The notes beneath the pieces were generated by a model, which worked only from the letters and a program-made list of their open reading frames with translations, made no database searches and was not told the DNA's origin. Positions 45,449 through 53,879 of a stretch of 64,000 bases of DNA are shown one piece after another (within the stretch, counting starts at the first letter, position 1; each line of letters begins with the position of its first letter). Source of the DNA: Haliea alexandrii (GTDB taxonomy: Bacteria; Pseudomonadota; Gammaproteobacteria; Pseudomonadales; Halieaceae). The stretch covers positions 176,763 to 240,762 of the forward strand of contig NZ_RFLW01000002.1 of the NCBI RefSeq assembly GCF_003719295.1. The letters run 5' to 3'. A program made the translations under genes and the position numbers.

Positions 45449-46302
45449 TGCCCGAGCGCTCTGACGGGCTCGCCGGTGCGGGCCTGGGTTTGCGGCGGGC
45501 CCTTCTGGGCCCGCTGCTTTCTGCGGAGAATCCGCAGGTCGATTTTCTGGAGGTCGCTCCGGAGAACTGGATTGGCGTGGGCGGACGACTGGGGCGCCAG
45601 TTCCGCGAGCTGGCAGCGCGTCAGCCAATGGTTTTACACGGACTCTCCCTCGACATTGGAGGCCCCGACGCACTGGACACAAATCTGGTCAAAGCAGTGC
45701 GGGCCCTCATGCAGGATATCGGCGTTAGCCTGTACACAGAACATTTAACCTATTGTGCCGCTGACGGGCATCTTTACGATCTGCTGCCGATACCCTTCAC
45801 CGAAGAAGCTGTGACGCACGTGGTCGAGCGCGTACAGCGTGTACAGGATATTATCGGTGAACCGATTGCGCTGGAGAACGCGTCATACTACGCCCAGCCC
45901 CACGCCGATATGTCCGAGGCGGAGTTTATCACCCGCGTGGTCCGGCGTGCCGGCTGCGATCTGCTTCTCGACGTAAACAATATTTATGTCAACAGCATCA
46001 ATCACAGCTATTCACCCTACGAATTCCTGCAGGCCCTGCCTCTCGACCGGGTGCGCTATATTCATGTGGCGGGCCATTATGATGAAGCCCCCGACCTGAA
46101 AGTGGATACGCACGGGACCTCCGTAATTGCGCCCGTCTGGTCACTGCTCGCGGAGGCCTACAGTCTGCTCGGGCCGCTGCCAACGCTGCTGGAACGCGAT
46201 TTCAACCTCCCGCCACTGTCAGAATTGCTGCTGGAAGTGGAGCAGATTCGCCAGCTCCAGCACACGGCGCGTGCGGTCGTGCCTGGGCGAGCGCATGGCT
46301 GA
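45448..46302 (+). CDS. hvfB: DUF692 multinuclear non-heme iron oxidase (MNIO), HvfB-like
   Basis: A 284-aa TIM-barrel enzyme of the DUF692 family, to which MbnB and HvfB belong and which oxidises precursor cysteines using two or three irons. Candidate ligands are H64 (VLHGLSLDIGG), E98/H99 (YTEHLTY), E143 (ALENASYY), D175 and N178 (LLLDVNNIYVNS), H186, H206 and H210 (IHVAGHYDE), D220/H222 (DTHG) and E249. The start ATG overlaps the precursor stop (TGATG), and the gene overlaps the DUF2063 gene by 8 bases, indicating translational coupling. DUF692 membership is certain; the exact product is inferred. Confidence 0.92.
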   Translation: MPERSDGLAGAGLGLRRALLGPLLSAENPQVDFLEVAPENWIGVGGRLGRQFRELAARQPMVLHGLSLDIGGPDALDTNLVKAVRALMQDIGVSLYTEHLTYCAADGHLYDLLPIPFTEEAVTHVVERVQRVQDIIGEPIALENASYYAQPHADMSEAEFITRVVRRAGCDLLLDVNNIYVNSINHSYSPYEFLQALPLDRVRYIHVAGHYDEAPDLKVDTHGTSVIAPVWSLLAEAYSLLGPLPTLLERDFNLPPLSELLLEVEQIRQLQHTARAVVPGRAHG

Positions 46303-47029
46303 ATTACGCGCCCAGCAGTTGGCGATGGCGCGCTACCTGCGCGACCCCGCAACGCAACAGCCACCCGCGGGGGTCGAGCGCCGGCGCCTGCAGGTGTATG
46401 AAACACTGATCTACAACAATATCGAGGGCTTTATCAGCGGCGGTTTTCCGGTGTTGCGGCGCCTCTATACCGACGCCGCCTGGCATCGGCTGGTGCGCGC
46501 GTTCATTGACGGTCATCGCTGCCACACGCCCTATTTCCTTGAGATCAGTCAGGAGTTCGTGCGCTTTCTGCTCGAGCGTTCGTGCCGACACCCGGATGAC
46601 CCGCCCTTTATCGCTGAGCTCGCGCACTACGAATGGGTGGAGCTGGCGCTCACGGTGGCGGAAGACGATATACCTCCGGAAGCGACGGGCGATCCCATGC
46701 GTTCACCGTTGACGCTCTCGCCACTGGCGTGGCCGCTTGCTTATGCTTACCCCGTGCACCAGATCGGTGTGGACTTCCAGCCCACAGAGCCGGGTGATCC
46801 GGTCTATCTTGTGGTCTATCGCGACCGCGGGGATACGGTGCAATTCATGGCCCTGAACGCCGCCACGGCGCGCCTGCTGGAACTGGTCCGGGAGCGTGGG
46901 CCCGAGCCGGGTGCCGCGTTGCTGCATACGCTGGCGGCGGAACTGTCATTGCCGGCGGACACGGTCAGCGGCTTCGGCGCGGCCCAGCTGGCGGACTTCG
47001 TGGCCCGCGGCATTCTTGTTACGCACTGA
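46295..47029 (+). CDS. hvfC: DUF2063 partner protein, HvfC-like
   Basis: A 244-aa protein. The N-terminal DUF2063 domain includes QQLAMARYLRDP, RRLQVYETLIYNNIEGFISGGFPVLR and LVRAFIDGHRCHTPYFLEISQEFV. The C-terminal domain resembles the RRE-like precursor-binding part of MbnC/HvfC. It forms a complex with the DUF692 enzyme and presents the precursor to it. The frame stays open upstream, but the ATG at 46295 inside the hvfB end is the natural start. It closes the three-gene cassette; mlaA follows after 75 bases. Confidence 0.9.
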   Translation: MAELRAQQLAMARYLRDPATQQPPAGVERRRLQVYETLIYNNIEGFISGGFPVLRRLYTDAAWHRLVRAFIDGHRCHTPYFLEISQEFVRFLLERSCRHPDDPPFIAELAHYEWVELALTVAEDDIPPEATGDPMRSPLTLSPLAWPLAYAYPVHQIGVDFQPTEPGDPVYLVVYRDRGDTVQFMALNAATARLLELVRERGPEPGAALLHTLAAELSLPADTVSGFGAAQLADFVARGILVTH

Positions 47030-47104
47030 CAGGTATTTTTCCCCGTTGCTCAGCCCTCCCCACAGGCGTAATATTCCGCGGCTAATCCTGACCGCGACCC
47101 ACCG

Positions 47105-47824
47105 ATGAAATTTTTGCATCCGATAGTGCTGCTACTCTGCCTGTTTGGCCTCGCACCCGCGTTGGCCGCAGAGCCAGTGGATACCGATCCCCTGGAGGCA
47201 ATTAACCGGCCGATTTTCGTCTTTAATGAGCGCATGGACCAGTATCTGCTCAAGCCGGCGGCGCGCGGCTACCACGCCGTAACGCCGGATCCGCTGGAGA
47301 TGGGGGTCGATAATTTCTTCCGCAACCTGCGCGATGTCAACACGTCTTTGAACTCCATCCTGCAGGGACGTCTGCGGGGCGCGGCACAGGCCGGTGGGCG
47401 CTTTCTGTTGAACTCCACGATCGGTATGCTCGGGCTGTTCGACGTCGCCACCCGCATGGGTATAGAACCCCTGAGAACTGACTTCGGACAGACGCTCGCG
47501 GTGTGGGGTGTGCCGGAGGGGCCTTACCTGATGGTGCCGCTCTTCGGGCCGCGGACCATGCGCAGCGGTGTCGGCACGGTGTTTGATGCCTACACATCGG
47601 TTGAAGTGGCGATTGACGACGTGCGGCTGCGCAATTCATTGATCGGCCTGGAGCTGGTCAGCTCCCGGGTGGAACTGTTGAAAGCGGAGGACCTGATCTC
47701 GGGCGATCGCTACATTTTCATACGCGATGCCTACCTCCAGCAGCGCCGCGCGCTGGTAAGTGATGGCGAGGTAGAGGACAGCTTTTCCGACTTCAGTGAC
47801 GAAGACTGGCCGGACGAACTCTAG
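47105..47824 (+). CDS. mlaA: MlaA (VacJ) family outer-membrane lipid asymmetry protein
   Basis: A 239-aa protein that removes phospholipids from the outer leaflet of the outer membrane in the Mla pathway. Family marks are DPLEAINRPIFVFNERMDQYLLKPAARGY, FFRNLRDVNTSLNSILQGR, RFLLNSTIGMLGLFDVA, DFGQTLAVWGVPEGPYLMVPLFGP and RDAYLQQRRALVSDG. The signal peptide ends APALAAEP, which suggests signal peptidase I; no lipobox cysteine is evident, although the family is usually lipidated. In pseudomonads mlaA neighbours the rssB-like gene as here. Other mla genes are not in the window. Confidence 0.92.
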   Translation: MKFLHPIVLLLCLFGLAPALAAEPVDTDPLEAINRPIFVFNERMDQYLLKPAARGYHAVTPDPLEMGVDNFFRNLRDVNTSLNSILQGRLRGAAQAGGRFLLNSTIGMLGLFDVATRMGIEPLRTDFGQTLAVWGVPEGPYLMVPLFGPRTMRSGVGTVFDAYTSVEVAIDDVRLRNSLIGLELVSSRVELLKAEDLISGDRYIFIRDAYLQQRRALVSDGEVEDSFSDFSDEDWPDEL

Positions 47825-47949
47825 CGCAGCATGACGCTCACTGTGGTTTGCACCAAAACTGTGAAATCCTGCCCAAACCCGGTGCAAATTGGTTGCCCCC
47901 CCCAAACCAAGGGCGTACTGTCCGTCAGCACACGCTCCGCAAGTGCCGC

Positions 47950-49134
47950 ATGATGAAATCCAAAGGGTATGTGCTGCTCATCGATGACGATGCCGCCCGC
48001 GCCGCCGCGCTGGCGCAAACCGTCAGCGGTGAGGGGTATCGGGTTGAAGTGTTTACCGATGTGCTCAAGGCCTACCGTTTTCTCGCCGACAATCCCGACC
48101 TTGATGTCATCCTCTGCGAGCTGGATCTGGAAGCCGTTTCCTGGCAGGAAGCGCGCCGTTCCCTGCGTGAGCTCGATCTGCAGATCCCCGCTATCATGCT
48201 CAGTGACCGTGCCGAGGTGGACAAGATGATGACCGCGCTGCGCCTGGGGGCCAGCGACTTTTTTGTACGGCCCATCGAGGATGAGGACGCGCTGTTCAAG
48301 TCCATCGAACGGTGTGTCCGACAGCGCCAGATGCGTCGCGAGTTGCGAGACTCTCGCCAGCGCCTTGAGCAAGCCAATATCGAGTTGCGCGGCACGGTGA
48401 AAATGCTGGAGCAGGACCAGCAGGCGGGGCGTCAGGTGCAGTTGCGTATGTTGCCGGTCAGCCCGATGGTAATGGAGCCCTACGTTTTCAGCCACACGGT
48501 AATTCCGTCGTTGTACCTGAGCGGAGACTTCACCGATTATTTTACGGTGGGTCAGCACCACGTTGCGTTTTTCATGGCGGACGTTTCCGGTCATGGCAGC
48601 TCGTCGGCCTTTACCACGGTGCTGCTCAAGAACCTGTTTGCACGCAAGCGCTCCGACTTCCTGCGCCGCGACGATGACACGCTGCTCAGCCCCGTCGCCA
48701 TGTTGAAGCGGGCCAATCAGGAGCTGCTCGACCTGGGCGTGGGCAAATTTGCCACGATGGTGGTGGGGCTGCTGGATACTCAGGAGAATACCTTGCGCTA
48801 CAGCGTTGCCGGTCACCTGCCGCAACCTGTGTTGGTTTCAGAAGAGGGGGCCCGCTATCTGCGTGGCGAGGGCTCGGCGGTAGGGATCATGGAGGATGTG
48901 GCCTATGAGGAGCACCTGATTGACCTGCCGCAACGGTTTATGTTGGCGCTCTTCTCCGACGGTATTCTGGAGATACTGCCGCCCGAGAACCTGATCGAGA
49001 AAGAGAAGTATTTTCTCAAGGTGTTCGACGAGTCTGCGGAGGCGCCTGAGGATATCGTCACCAGGCTGGGGCTGGACCGTGTGGAAACAGCACCGGATGA
49101 TATAGCTGCCCTGTTTATCAGCAAGCGGAGTTGA
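47950..49134 (+). CDS. RssB-like response regulator with PP2C phosphatase domain, degenerate receiver
   Basis: A 394-aa protein with a receiver domain (residues 1-125), a coiled coil (about 128-160) and a SpoIIE/PP2C phosphatase (170-394) with LSGDFTDYF, MADVSGHGSSSAF and LFSDGILE. It should dephosphorylate the STAS protein encoded 1 base later, in partner switching that controls a sigma or anti-sigma factor. The phospho-acceptor position carries E57 (ILCELDL) instead of Asp, and the switch Lys is Arg (FVRPIED), while the acidic IDDD is kept. The receiver is therefore probably not phosphorylated normally. Tandem ATGs at 47950 and 47953. Confidence 0.87.
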   Translation: MMKSKGYVLLIDDDAARAAALAQTVSGEGYRVEVFTDVLKAYRFLADNPDLDVILCELDLEAVSWQEARRSLRELDLQIPAIMLSDRAEVDKMMTALRLGASDFFVRPIEDEDALFKSIERCVRQRQMRRELRDSRQRLEQANIELRGTVKMLEQDQQAGRQVQLRMLPVSPMVMEPYVFSHTVIPSLYLSGDFTDYFTVGQHHVAFFMADVSGHGSSSAFTTVLLKNLFARKRSDFLRRDDDTLLSPVAMLKRANQELLDLGVGKFATMVVGLLDTQENTLRYSVAGHLPQPVLVSEEGARYLRGEGSAVGIMEDVAYEEHLIDLPQRFMLALFSDGILEILPPENLIEKEKYFLKVFDESAEAPEDIVTRLGLDRVETAPDDIAALFISKRS

Positions 49135-49135
49135 G

Positions 49136-49618
49136 ATGGAAGAGGGCCGGATACTTGCAGCGAGCCAGGATGGCGCCTATGTGGTGCGCCTGACGGGGGA
49201 CGTGCGGCTCACCTTGTGCACAACCATTGACGATTACATCCAGCGCATGCTGGACAACCCCGATTTTGCCAGCGTTTGGGTGGACCTGTGCGACGCCGAG
49301 GGTATCGACAGCACCACTTTGGGTTTGCTGGCAAAGTTGGCGCTGGAGGTCCGCGCGCGCTACGGCTTTACGCCGGCAATCTATTCGAGCAACCCGAGTA
49401 TCACACGCCTGATCAAGAGCATGGGTTTTCAGCGGCTGTATGATTTGCACGAAGATGCCTGCGCCAATCCGGAATGTATTGACTGCATACCCGTGGTCAA
49501 GGGCAGCGAGGCGTCGGTGCGCGACAAGGTCATTGAGGCGCACCGGGTGTTGATGGGGCTGTCGGAGGAAAACCGTGCGCGCTTCAAGGACCTGATGGTC
49601 GTACTTGAACGCAGTTGA
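49136..49618 (+). CDS. STAS-domain anti-sigma factor antagonist
   Basis: A 160-aa protein with a STAS domain (residues 8-105). The phosphorylatable serine/threonine lies in DLCDAEGIDSTTLGLLAKL, the classic SpoIIAA-type loop. A C-terminal extension has three cysteines (DACANPECIDCIP), possibly metal-binding. It begins 1 base after the RssB-like phosphatase gene, which is its likely partner, as in the Pseudomonas rssB-rssC pair. The downstream sigma or anti-sigma target is not in the window. Confidence 0.85.
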   Translation: MEEGRILAASQDGAYVVRLTGDVRLTLCTTIDDYIQRMLDNPDFASVWVDLCDAEGIDSTTLGLLAKLALEVRARYGFTPAIYSSNPSITRLIKSMGFQRLYDLHEDACANPECIDCIPVVKGSEASVRDKVIEAHRVLMGLSEENRARFKDLMVVLERS

Positions 49619-49624
49619 GCCGGT

Positions 49625-50068
49625 TCAGCCTTTTCGCGCGTCCAGCTTGCAGCGAATGTAGTCCTGGTGCGGTACATACGTCAGTTCCGCGACCTGGCGG
49701 ATCAGGTGTTCCTCGTATTTATCCAGATCGCCGTCGGCGTAGGCCACCTGCCACATGCTGGCAATCAGGGTGAGCTTTTCCCCAGGCCCATAGTGGTCGT
49801 TAATCACGCGGGTGAATTCATACAGTGAGGTGGCCTCGTCGACGCGTTCGCCCGCTGCTGAGATCAACGCCTTTACTTCCTGACTCGGCAGCGAAAGGGC
49901 ATTGCACAGCAACTGTTCCAGTGCCGCCTCCTCGCTCGCATCCTGGGTGAAATCGGCACGCGCCGTTTCAATCAGCAGTGCGGCTGCTGCCAGTTGCAGC
50001 CGGTGTTCCAGCTGCTCCGGGGTCTCCGCTTCGGGGAGTATAAACAGGGACTTCAGTGCCTTGATCAT
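49625..50068 (-). CDS. TerB-family protein
   Basis: A 147-aa all-helical cytoplasmic protein of the TerB/tellurite resistance fold. It shows two similar halves: [16 protein letters not shown] plus [15 protein letters not shown], and [39 protein letters not shown]. The acidic ARADF and YADGD positions are those that bind a metal in TerB. The family function is unsettled and no other ter gene is present. Its ATG overlaps the transaldolase stop (ATGA), so it is translated after tal. Confidence 0.83.
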   Translation of the reverse strand: MIKALKSLFILPEAETPEQLEHRLQLAAAALLIETARADFTQDASEEAALEQLLCNALSLPSQEVKALISAAGERVDEATSLYEFTRVINDHYGPGEKLTLIASMWQVAYADGDLDKYEEHLIRQVAELTYVPHQDYIRCKLDARKG

Positions 50069-51018
50069 GCTGCGCTGATAACCTCCTCGAGCCGCCTCTG
50101 GTCCGCGATAAAGTTGCGAATGCCTTCGGCAAGTTTCTCCGTTGCCATGGCATCCTCGTTCAACGACAGGCGGAAGCTGCCCTCATCAATGGTGGATTGC
50201 GGGTCGTCTGCACGACGGTCCTGTGCGTTGAGCCGGCGCGGCAGTTCGCCGCTATCTGCTGCCAGCGTCTCCAGCAGCGCCGGACTTATCGTCAGCCGGT
50301 CGCAGCCCGCGAGCGCCTCGATCTCGCCCGCGTTGCGGAAGCTGGCTCCCATGACCACGGTGTTGTAGCCGTGCGCTTTGTAGTAGTGATAGATCCGGCG
50401 CACGGACTGTACGCCGGGGTCCTCATCGGCGTGCCCAATCGTGATCCCGGTGTTGGCCAGATGCCAGTCGAGAATACGCCCCACGAACGGTGAAATCAGG
50501 TAAACCCCGGCGTCCGCGCAGGCGCTGGCCTGGGCAAAACCGAACAGCAGGGTCAGGTTGCAGTTGATGCCCTCACGCTCCAGCTCCCGGGCGGCGTTAA
50601 TACCCTCCCAGGTGGCGGCGATCTTGATCAGCACGCGTTCGCGCGCGATACCAGCGTCTTCGTACATCCCGATCAGCTTGCGCGCGCGCGCCATGGTGGC
50701 GCGGGTGTCAAACGAGAGCCGTGCATCGACCTCTGTTGAGATGCGCCCTGGAACGATGCCGAGGATTTCGCGCCCGATGTCGACGGCAAAGCGGTCACAG
50801 CAGTTGGCCATTTGCTCAGCGCTGCTGCCCCCGGCCTTCGTGGCCCAGTCGAGAGCGCCAGAGAGCAGGCTGCGGTAGTGGGGCAGGGCCGCGGCTTTTA
50901 GCAACAGCGAGGGATTGGTGGTGGCGTCCTGAGGGTGAAAGCGGCGAATGGCCTCGATATCACCGGTATCGGCGACCACATCAGTCATCGACTTCAGTTG
51001 GTCGAGTTTACTGCTCAT
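50065..51018 (-). CDS. tal: Transaldolase
   Basis: A 317-aa class I aldolase of the non-oxidative pentose phosphate pathway. It transfers dihydroxyacetone between sedoheptulose 7-phosphate and glyceraldehyde 3-phosphate. The substrate region [12 protein letters not shown], the Schiff-base lysine in [45 protein letters not shown] and [14 protein letters not shown] identify the TalB-type subfamily. It precedes terB with a 4-base overlap and lies downstream of dusA on the same strand, the same neighbourhood as in pseudomonads. Confidence 0.96.
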   Translation of the reverse strand: MSSKLDQLKSMTDVVADTGDIEAIRRFHPQDATTNPSLLLKAAALPHYRSLLSGALDWATKAGGSSAEQMANCCDRFAVDIGREILGIVPGRISTEVDARLSFDTRATMARARKLIGMYEDAGIARERVLIKIAATWEGINAARELEREGINCNLTLLFGFAQASACADAGVYLISPFVGRILDWHLANTGITIGHADEDPGVQSVRRIYHYYKAHGYNTVVMGASFRNAGEIEALAGCDRLTISPALLETLAADSGELPRRLNAQDRRADDPQSTIDEGSFRLSLNEDAMATEKLAEGIRNFIADQRRLEEVISAA

Positions 51019-51108
51019 GTCGGGAGGTCCTTGTGAAACGTGCGGCTTAAACGCAACCGCCGGGTTACAGACTGCGCAGCCAAGTGTGCAGGATAATCCC
51101 CTGGTGTG

Positions 51109-52122
51109 CTACCCGCAGGCTGTCTCAGCAGCGCAGGTTTGGTCAGACTCATGCTGTCTGACCTTGTTCAGGGCATCTTCCAGTACCGTCACGCCTGCAC
51201 CCTTGCGGTGTGCGTTCTCACTCAGGTGGCGCCGGAATTGACGCGCGCCCGGTACGCCCTGGTAAAGCCCGAGGAGGTGTCGCGTGATGTGATTGAGGGC
51301 CGTGCCACGCTGCAGCTCCTGTTCCACGTAGGGCAGCATTTGCACAATAGCATCATGCTTGTTGGCCAGCGGGTTGGCCGCGTCGAACAGGGCACTATCT
51401 GCGTTGGCGAGTAGCCATGGATCGTGGTACGCCGCGCGTCCGAGCATGACGCCGTCCACATGCTGCAGGTGCTCGGCGCTGGCGTCCAAACTGGTAATGC
51501 CACCATTGATAACGATGGTCAGTTCCGGCAGGTCGCGTTTGAGCTGGTAAACCCAGGGGTAATTGAGCGGCGGGATCTCCCGGTTTTCTTTTGGCGAAAG
51601 CCCCTGCAGCCAGGCTTTGCGGGCGTGTACGATGAACACCCTGCAGCCGGCATTGGCGCTGGGGCCTATGAAATCCAGCAGCTGCTGGTAGCTTTCCATG
51701 TCGTCAATGCCGATGCGATGCTTCAGGGTAACCGGGAGATCACAGGCGTCCCGCATGGCGGCAACACAGTGCGCCACGCGGTCGGGTTGTGCCATCAGGG
51801 CCGCGCCAAAGGCACCTGATTGCACGCGGTCTGACGGGCAACCGCAATTCAGGTTCACCTCGTCATAACCCCAGTCAGCAGCCCAGGTCGCGCAGCGCGC
51901 AAGGTCAGCAGGCTCGCTGCCACCCAGCTGCAGGGCCACCGGCGACTCCACAGGGCTGAAGCCGAGGAAGCGCTGCCGGTCACCGTAGATCAGCGCACCG
52001 GTGGTGACCATTTCCGTGTACAGGCGTGCGTGTTTGCTCAGCAGGCGCCAGAAGTACCGGCAGTGGCGGTCACTCCAGTCCATCATGGGGGCTATGCAAA
52101 AGCGGTGGGCGTTTACGGTCAT
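51109..52122 (-). CDS. dusA: tRNA-dihydrouridine synthase A
   Basis: A 337-aa FMN/NADPH enzyme that reduces uridines in the D-loop of tRNA (U20/U20a for DusA). Family motifs are RFCIAPMMDWSDRHCRYFWR at the start, QLGGSEPADLARCA, the catalytic Cys in NLNCGCPSDRVQSGAFGA, VTLKHRIGIDDM and the FMN-binding VINGGITS plus DGVMLGRAAYHDPW. Length and the MMDWSDRHCR start point to DusA rather than DusB or DusC. It lies 90 bases upstream of tal. Confidence 0.95.
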   Translation of the reverse strand: MTVNAHRFCIAPMMDWSDRHCRYFWRLLSKHARLYTEMVTTGALIYGDRQRFLGFSPVESPVALQLGGSEPADLARCATWAADWGYDEVNLNCGCPSDRVQSGAFGAALMAQPDRVAHCVAAMRDACDLPVTLKHRIGIDDMESYQQLLDFIGPSANAGCRVFIVHARKAWLQGLSPKENREIPPLNYPWVYQLKRDLPELTIVINGGITSLDASAEHLQHVDGVMLGRAAYHDPWLLANADSALFDAANPLANKHDAIVQMLPYVEQELQRGTALNHITRHLLGLYQGVPGARQFRRHLSENAHRKGAGVTVLEDALNKVRQHESDQTCAAETACG

Positions 52123-52214
52123 GAAGTGCGGTGTATTTGGTCGGTGCGGCTATTGTACCGGAGATACATCCTGAATTCGCTATACTGGGGAAAAGCTGGC
52201 CGCAGGAGGTGTGC

Positions 52215-52526
52215 GTGCATTACATTTTCGAAGTCACCCTGAGTCCGGGCTACAGTGCGGAAGCGTATGCCGAGGCATGGATTCGCGCGAGTGAAATCAT
52301 CCAGCGGGCGCCGGGCGCCCAGGGCACCCGGTTGCACCGCAAAATTGGCGATCCCACGCGGTTGCTGGCCATCGCGACCTGGGAAAGCAAGTCCGCGCGG
52401 GATGCAATGGAGTCCCGGTTGCCGCAGCAGGTGATGGACATCATCGCCGAGCAGACACCCCATGTTGAAATCACCCTGCTGGGTGAGTTCGAGGCCCCCG
52501 AGTGGGAAGTCGTGCCGGAGGCCTGA
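52215..52526 (+). CDS. Small antibiotic-biosynthesis-monooxygenase (ABM)-like protein, GTG start
   Basis: A 103-aa ferredoxin-like protein. The order YIFEVTLSPGYSAEAYAEAW, GAQGTRLHRKIGDPTRLLAIATWESKSARDAMES and VEITLLGEF is the layout of ABM/YgiN-like dimeric domains, which may act as monooxygenases or heme-binding proteins. The GTG at 52215 is supported by AGGAGG at 52204-52209; the frame stays open upstream to 52131. It converges with the HDOD gene 5 bases later. The actual reaction is unknown. Confidence 0.75.
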   Translation: MHYIFEVTLSPGYSAEAYAEAWIRASEIIQRAPGAQGTRLHRKIGDPTRLLAIATWESKSARDAMESRLPQQVMDIIAEQTPHVEITLLGEFEAPEWEVVPEA

Positions 52527-52530
52527 TGTC

Positions 52531-53685
52531 TCAGCTAGCGGCAGCGGTGAGCGTACGGTTGATTGCGCGTCGCGTTGTACTGTCCTGCAACGTGGTTTCC
52601 AGTCGCTGAATGTCTGCGGCCTCGAGATAGGCGGGGATGTAGTGCAGCTCAACCGGCCGTTCATGCCCGAGCGAGAGCCCGGCGACGTCCGTCAACCCCC
52701 CAAACAGGGCTGCATCACCCAGGCGGCAGGCGATGTAGACAACGGCCGCATTGGCCAGCGCAGCGCCCTGCAGGGGGTGCTCAGCAGGCGGTACTGCCAG
52801 AGGCAGCAAGGATTGATCCAGTGCTGCCTCGATATTGGCTGGCAGGCCCCAGCGCCGTGCGAGTAGCGCTGCAAACATGGCGGCATTAGCGCCCAGTACG
52901 GCCTGTTGTCCCTGCACGCGCTCTAACAGCAGGCGGCCCGGGGCGTAAAGCGTGGCGAGCTCCGGTTGCAGGGACAACAGGTTGATGTCTCCCAGGTTGG
53001 CCAGCAGGGCTTGGGTGGACGCGACGGATGGGTTTTCGAGGTTGAGGTTACGGGCCAACAGGAACGCCGTGGCGCTGGCGATCTGGCTGGATTTCCACAG
53101 CCGGCGCATTGCCGCTTCCTGCTCCGACCCGGGGGCGCTTGCCGGCAGTGTGCGTGCGAGGGCGGATTGCGCAATCAGGCCCTTGACGTAACTCACTCCG
53201 AGATAGGCAATGGCATGGTGTACGCTCGCAATGGGAGTAGTCAGGGCAAAGGCGGCCGAATTCACGGTGCGCAGTACGTCGGCAGCCAATGCAGGCTCGT
53301 TCTTCACGGCTTCCGTGATCTCATCAATGTCATCAAGCTCCCCGGTAACCTGCAGGAACATGGCATGGGGCTCGGGTATGGCCTCAACCCGTGTCCGGAA
53401 CACGCCGGGCTCTTCTGCATCGTGGGCACTGTCACGACGCACAAGCGTGAAGGACTGCAGTGCGGCGGGTGGGCCGCTGCCTGGGGGCGCTGTATCCTCC
53501 GGGGCGACGTCCAGCGACTCGGCGTTGGCACCAAATGACTGGATCGCGGTGCGCACCCTGGGTGGGCCATCCGGTTTGGCCACTGGTTGCATGTCGCGGT
53601 CTGCAAGTGGCCTCCGTCGCCACAGGAGCAGCCCTAGAACACAGGCACCTGCTATCGCGAGGAGAATGGTCGTCAACGTCGTCAT
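52531..53685 (-). CDS. HDOD-domain protein with N-terminal membrane anchor
   Basis: A 384-aa protein. It starts with a single membrane helix (TTILLAIAGACVLGLLLW) followed by an acidic/Pro-rich linker to about residue 110, then an HDOD domain (DIDEITEAVKNEPALAADVLRTVNSAAFAL, IASVHHAIAYLGVSYVKGLI). HDOD domains are catalytically inactive relatives of HD phosphohydrolases that serve in signalling, often for motility or c-di-GMP responses. No signalling partner is adjacent. It ends 5 bases from the convergent ABM-like gene. Confidence 0.82.
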   Translation of the reverse strand: MTTLTTILLAIAGACVLGLLLWRRRPLADRDMQPVAKPDGPPRVRTAIQSFGANAESLDVAPEDTAPPGSGPPAALQSFTLVRRDSAHDAEEPGVFRTRVEAIPEPHAMFLQVTGELDDIDEITEAVKNEPALAADVLRTVNSAAFALTTPIASVHHAIAYLGVSYVKGLIAQSALARTLPASAPGSEQEAAMRRLWKSSQIASATAFLLARNLNLENPSVASTQALLANLGDINLLSLQPELATLYAPGRLLLERVQGQQAVLGANAAMFAALLARRWGLPANIEAALDQSLLPLAVPPAEHPLQGAALANAAVVYIACRLGDAALFGGLTDVAGLSLGHERPVELHYIPAYLEAADIQRLETTLQDSTTRRAINRTLTAAAS

Positions 53686-53879
53686 GCAGGAATTCCGGCT
53701 GCTGGCTTATGTGTCACGCGCCTTCACAGGCACGAATTCATTGAGGCCACATAGTAGCAAAAGGCAACACCTGTGTTACAAAAATATGCGGATTGAGCCG
53801 GATTCATCTACGCTGCTGAAAGCGCGTACACATCCTTCCCCTGTGTGCGCCAGCAGCCCACCCAACGGAGTATCAGTAC

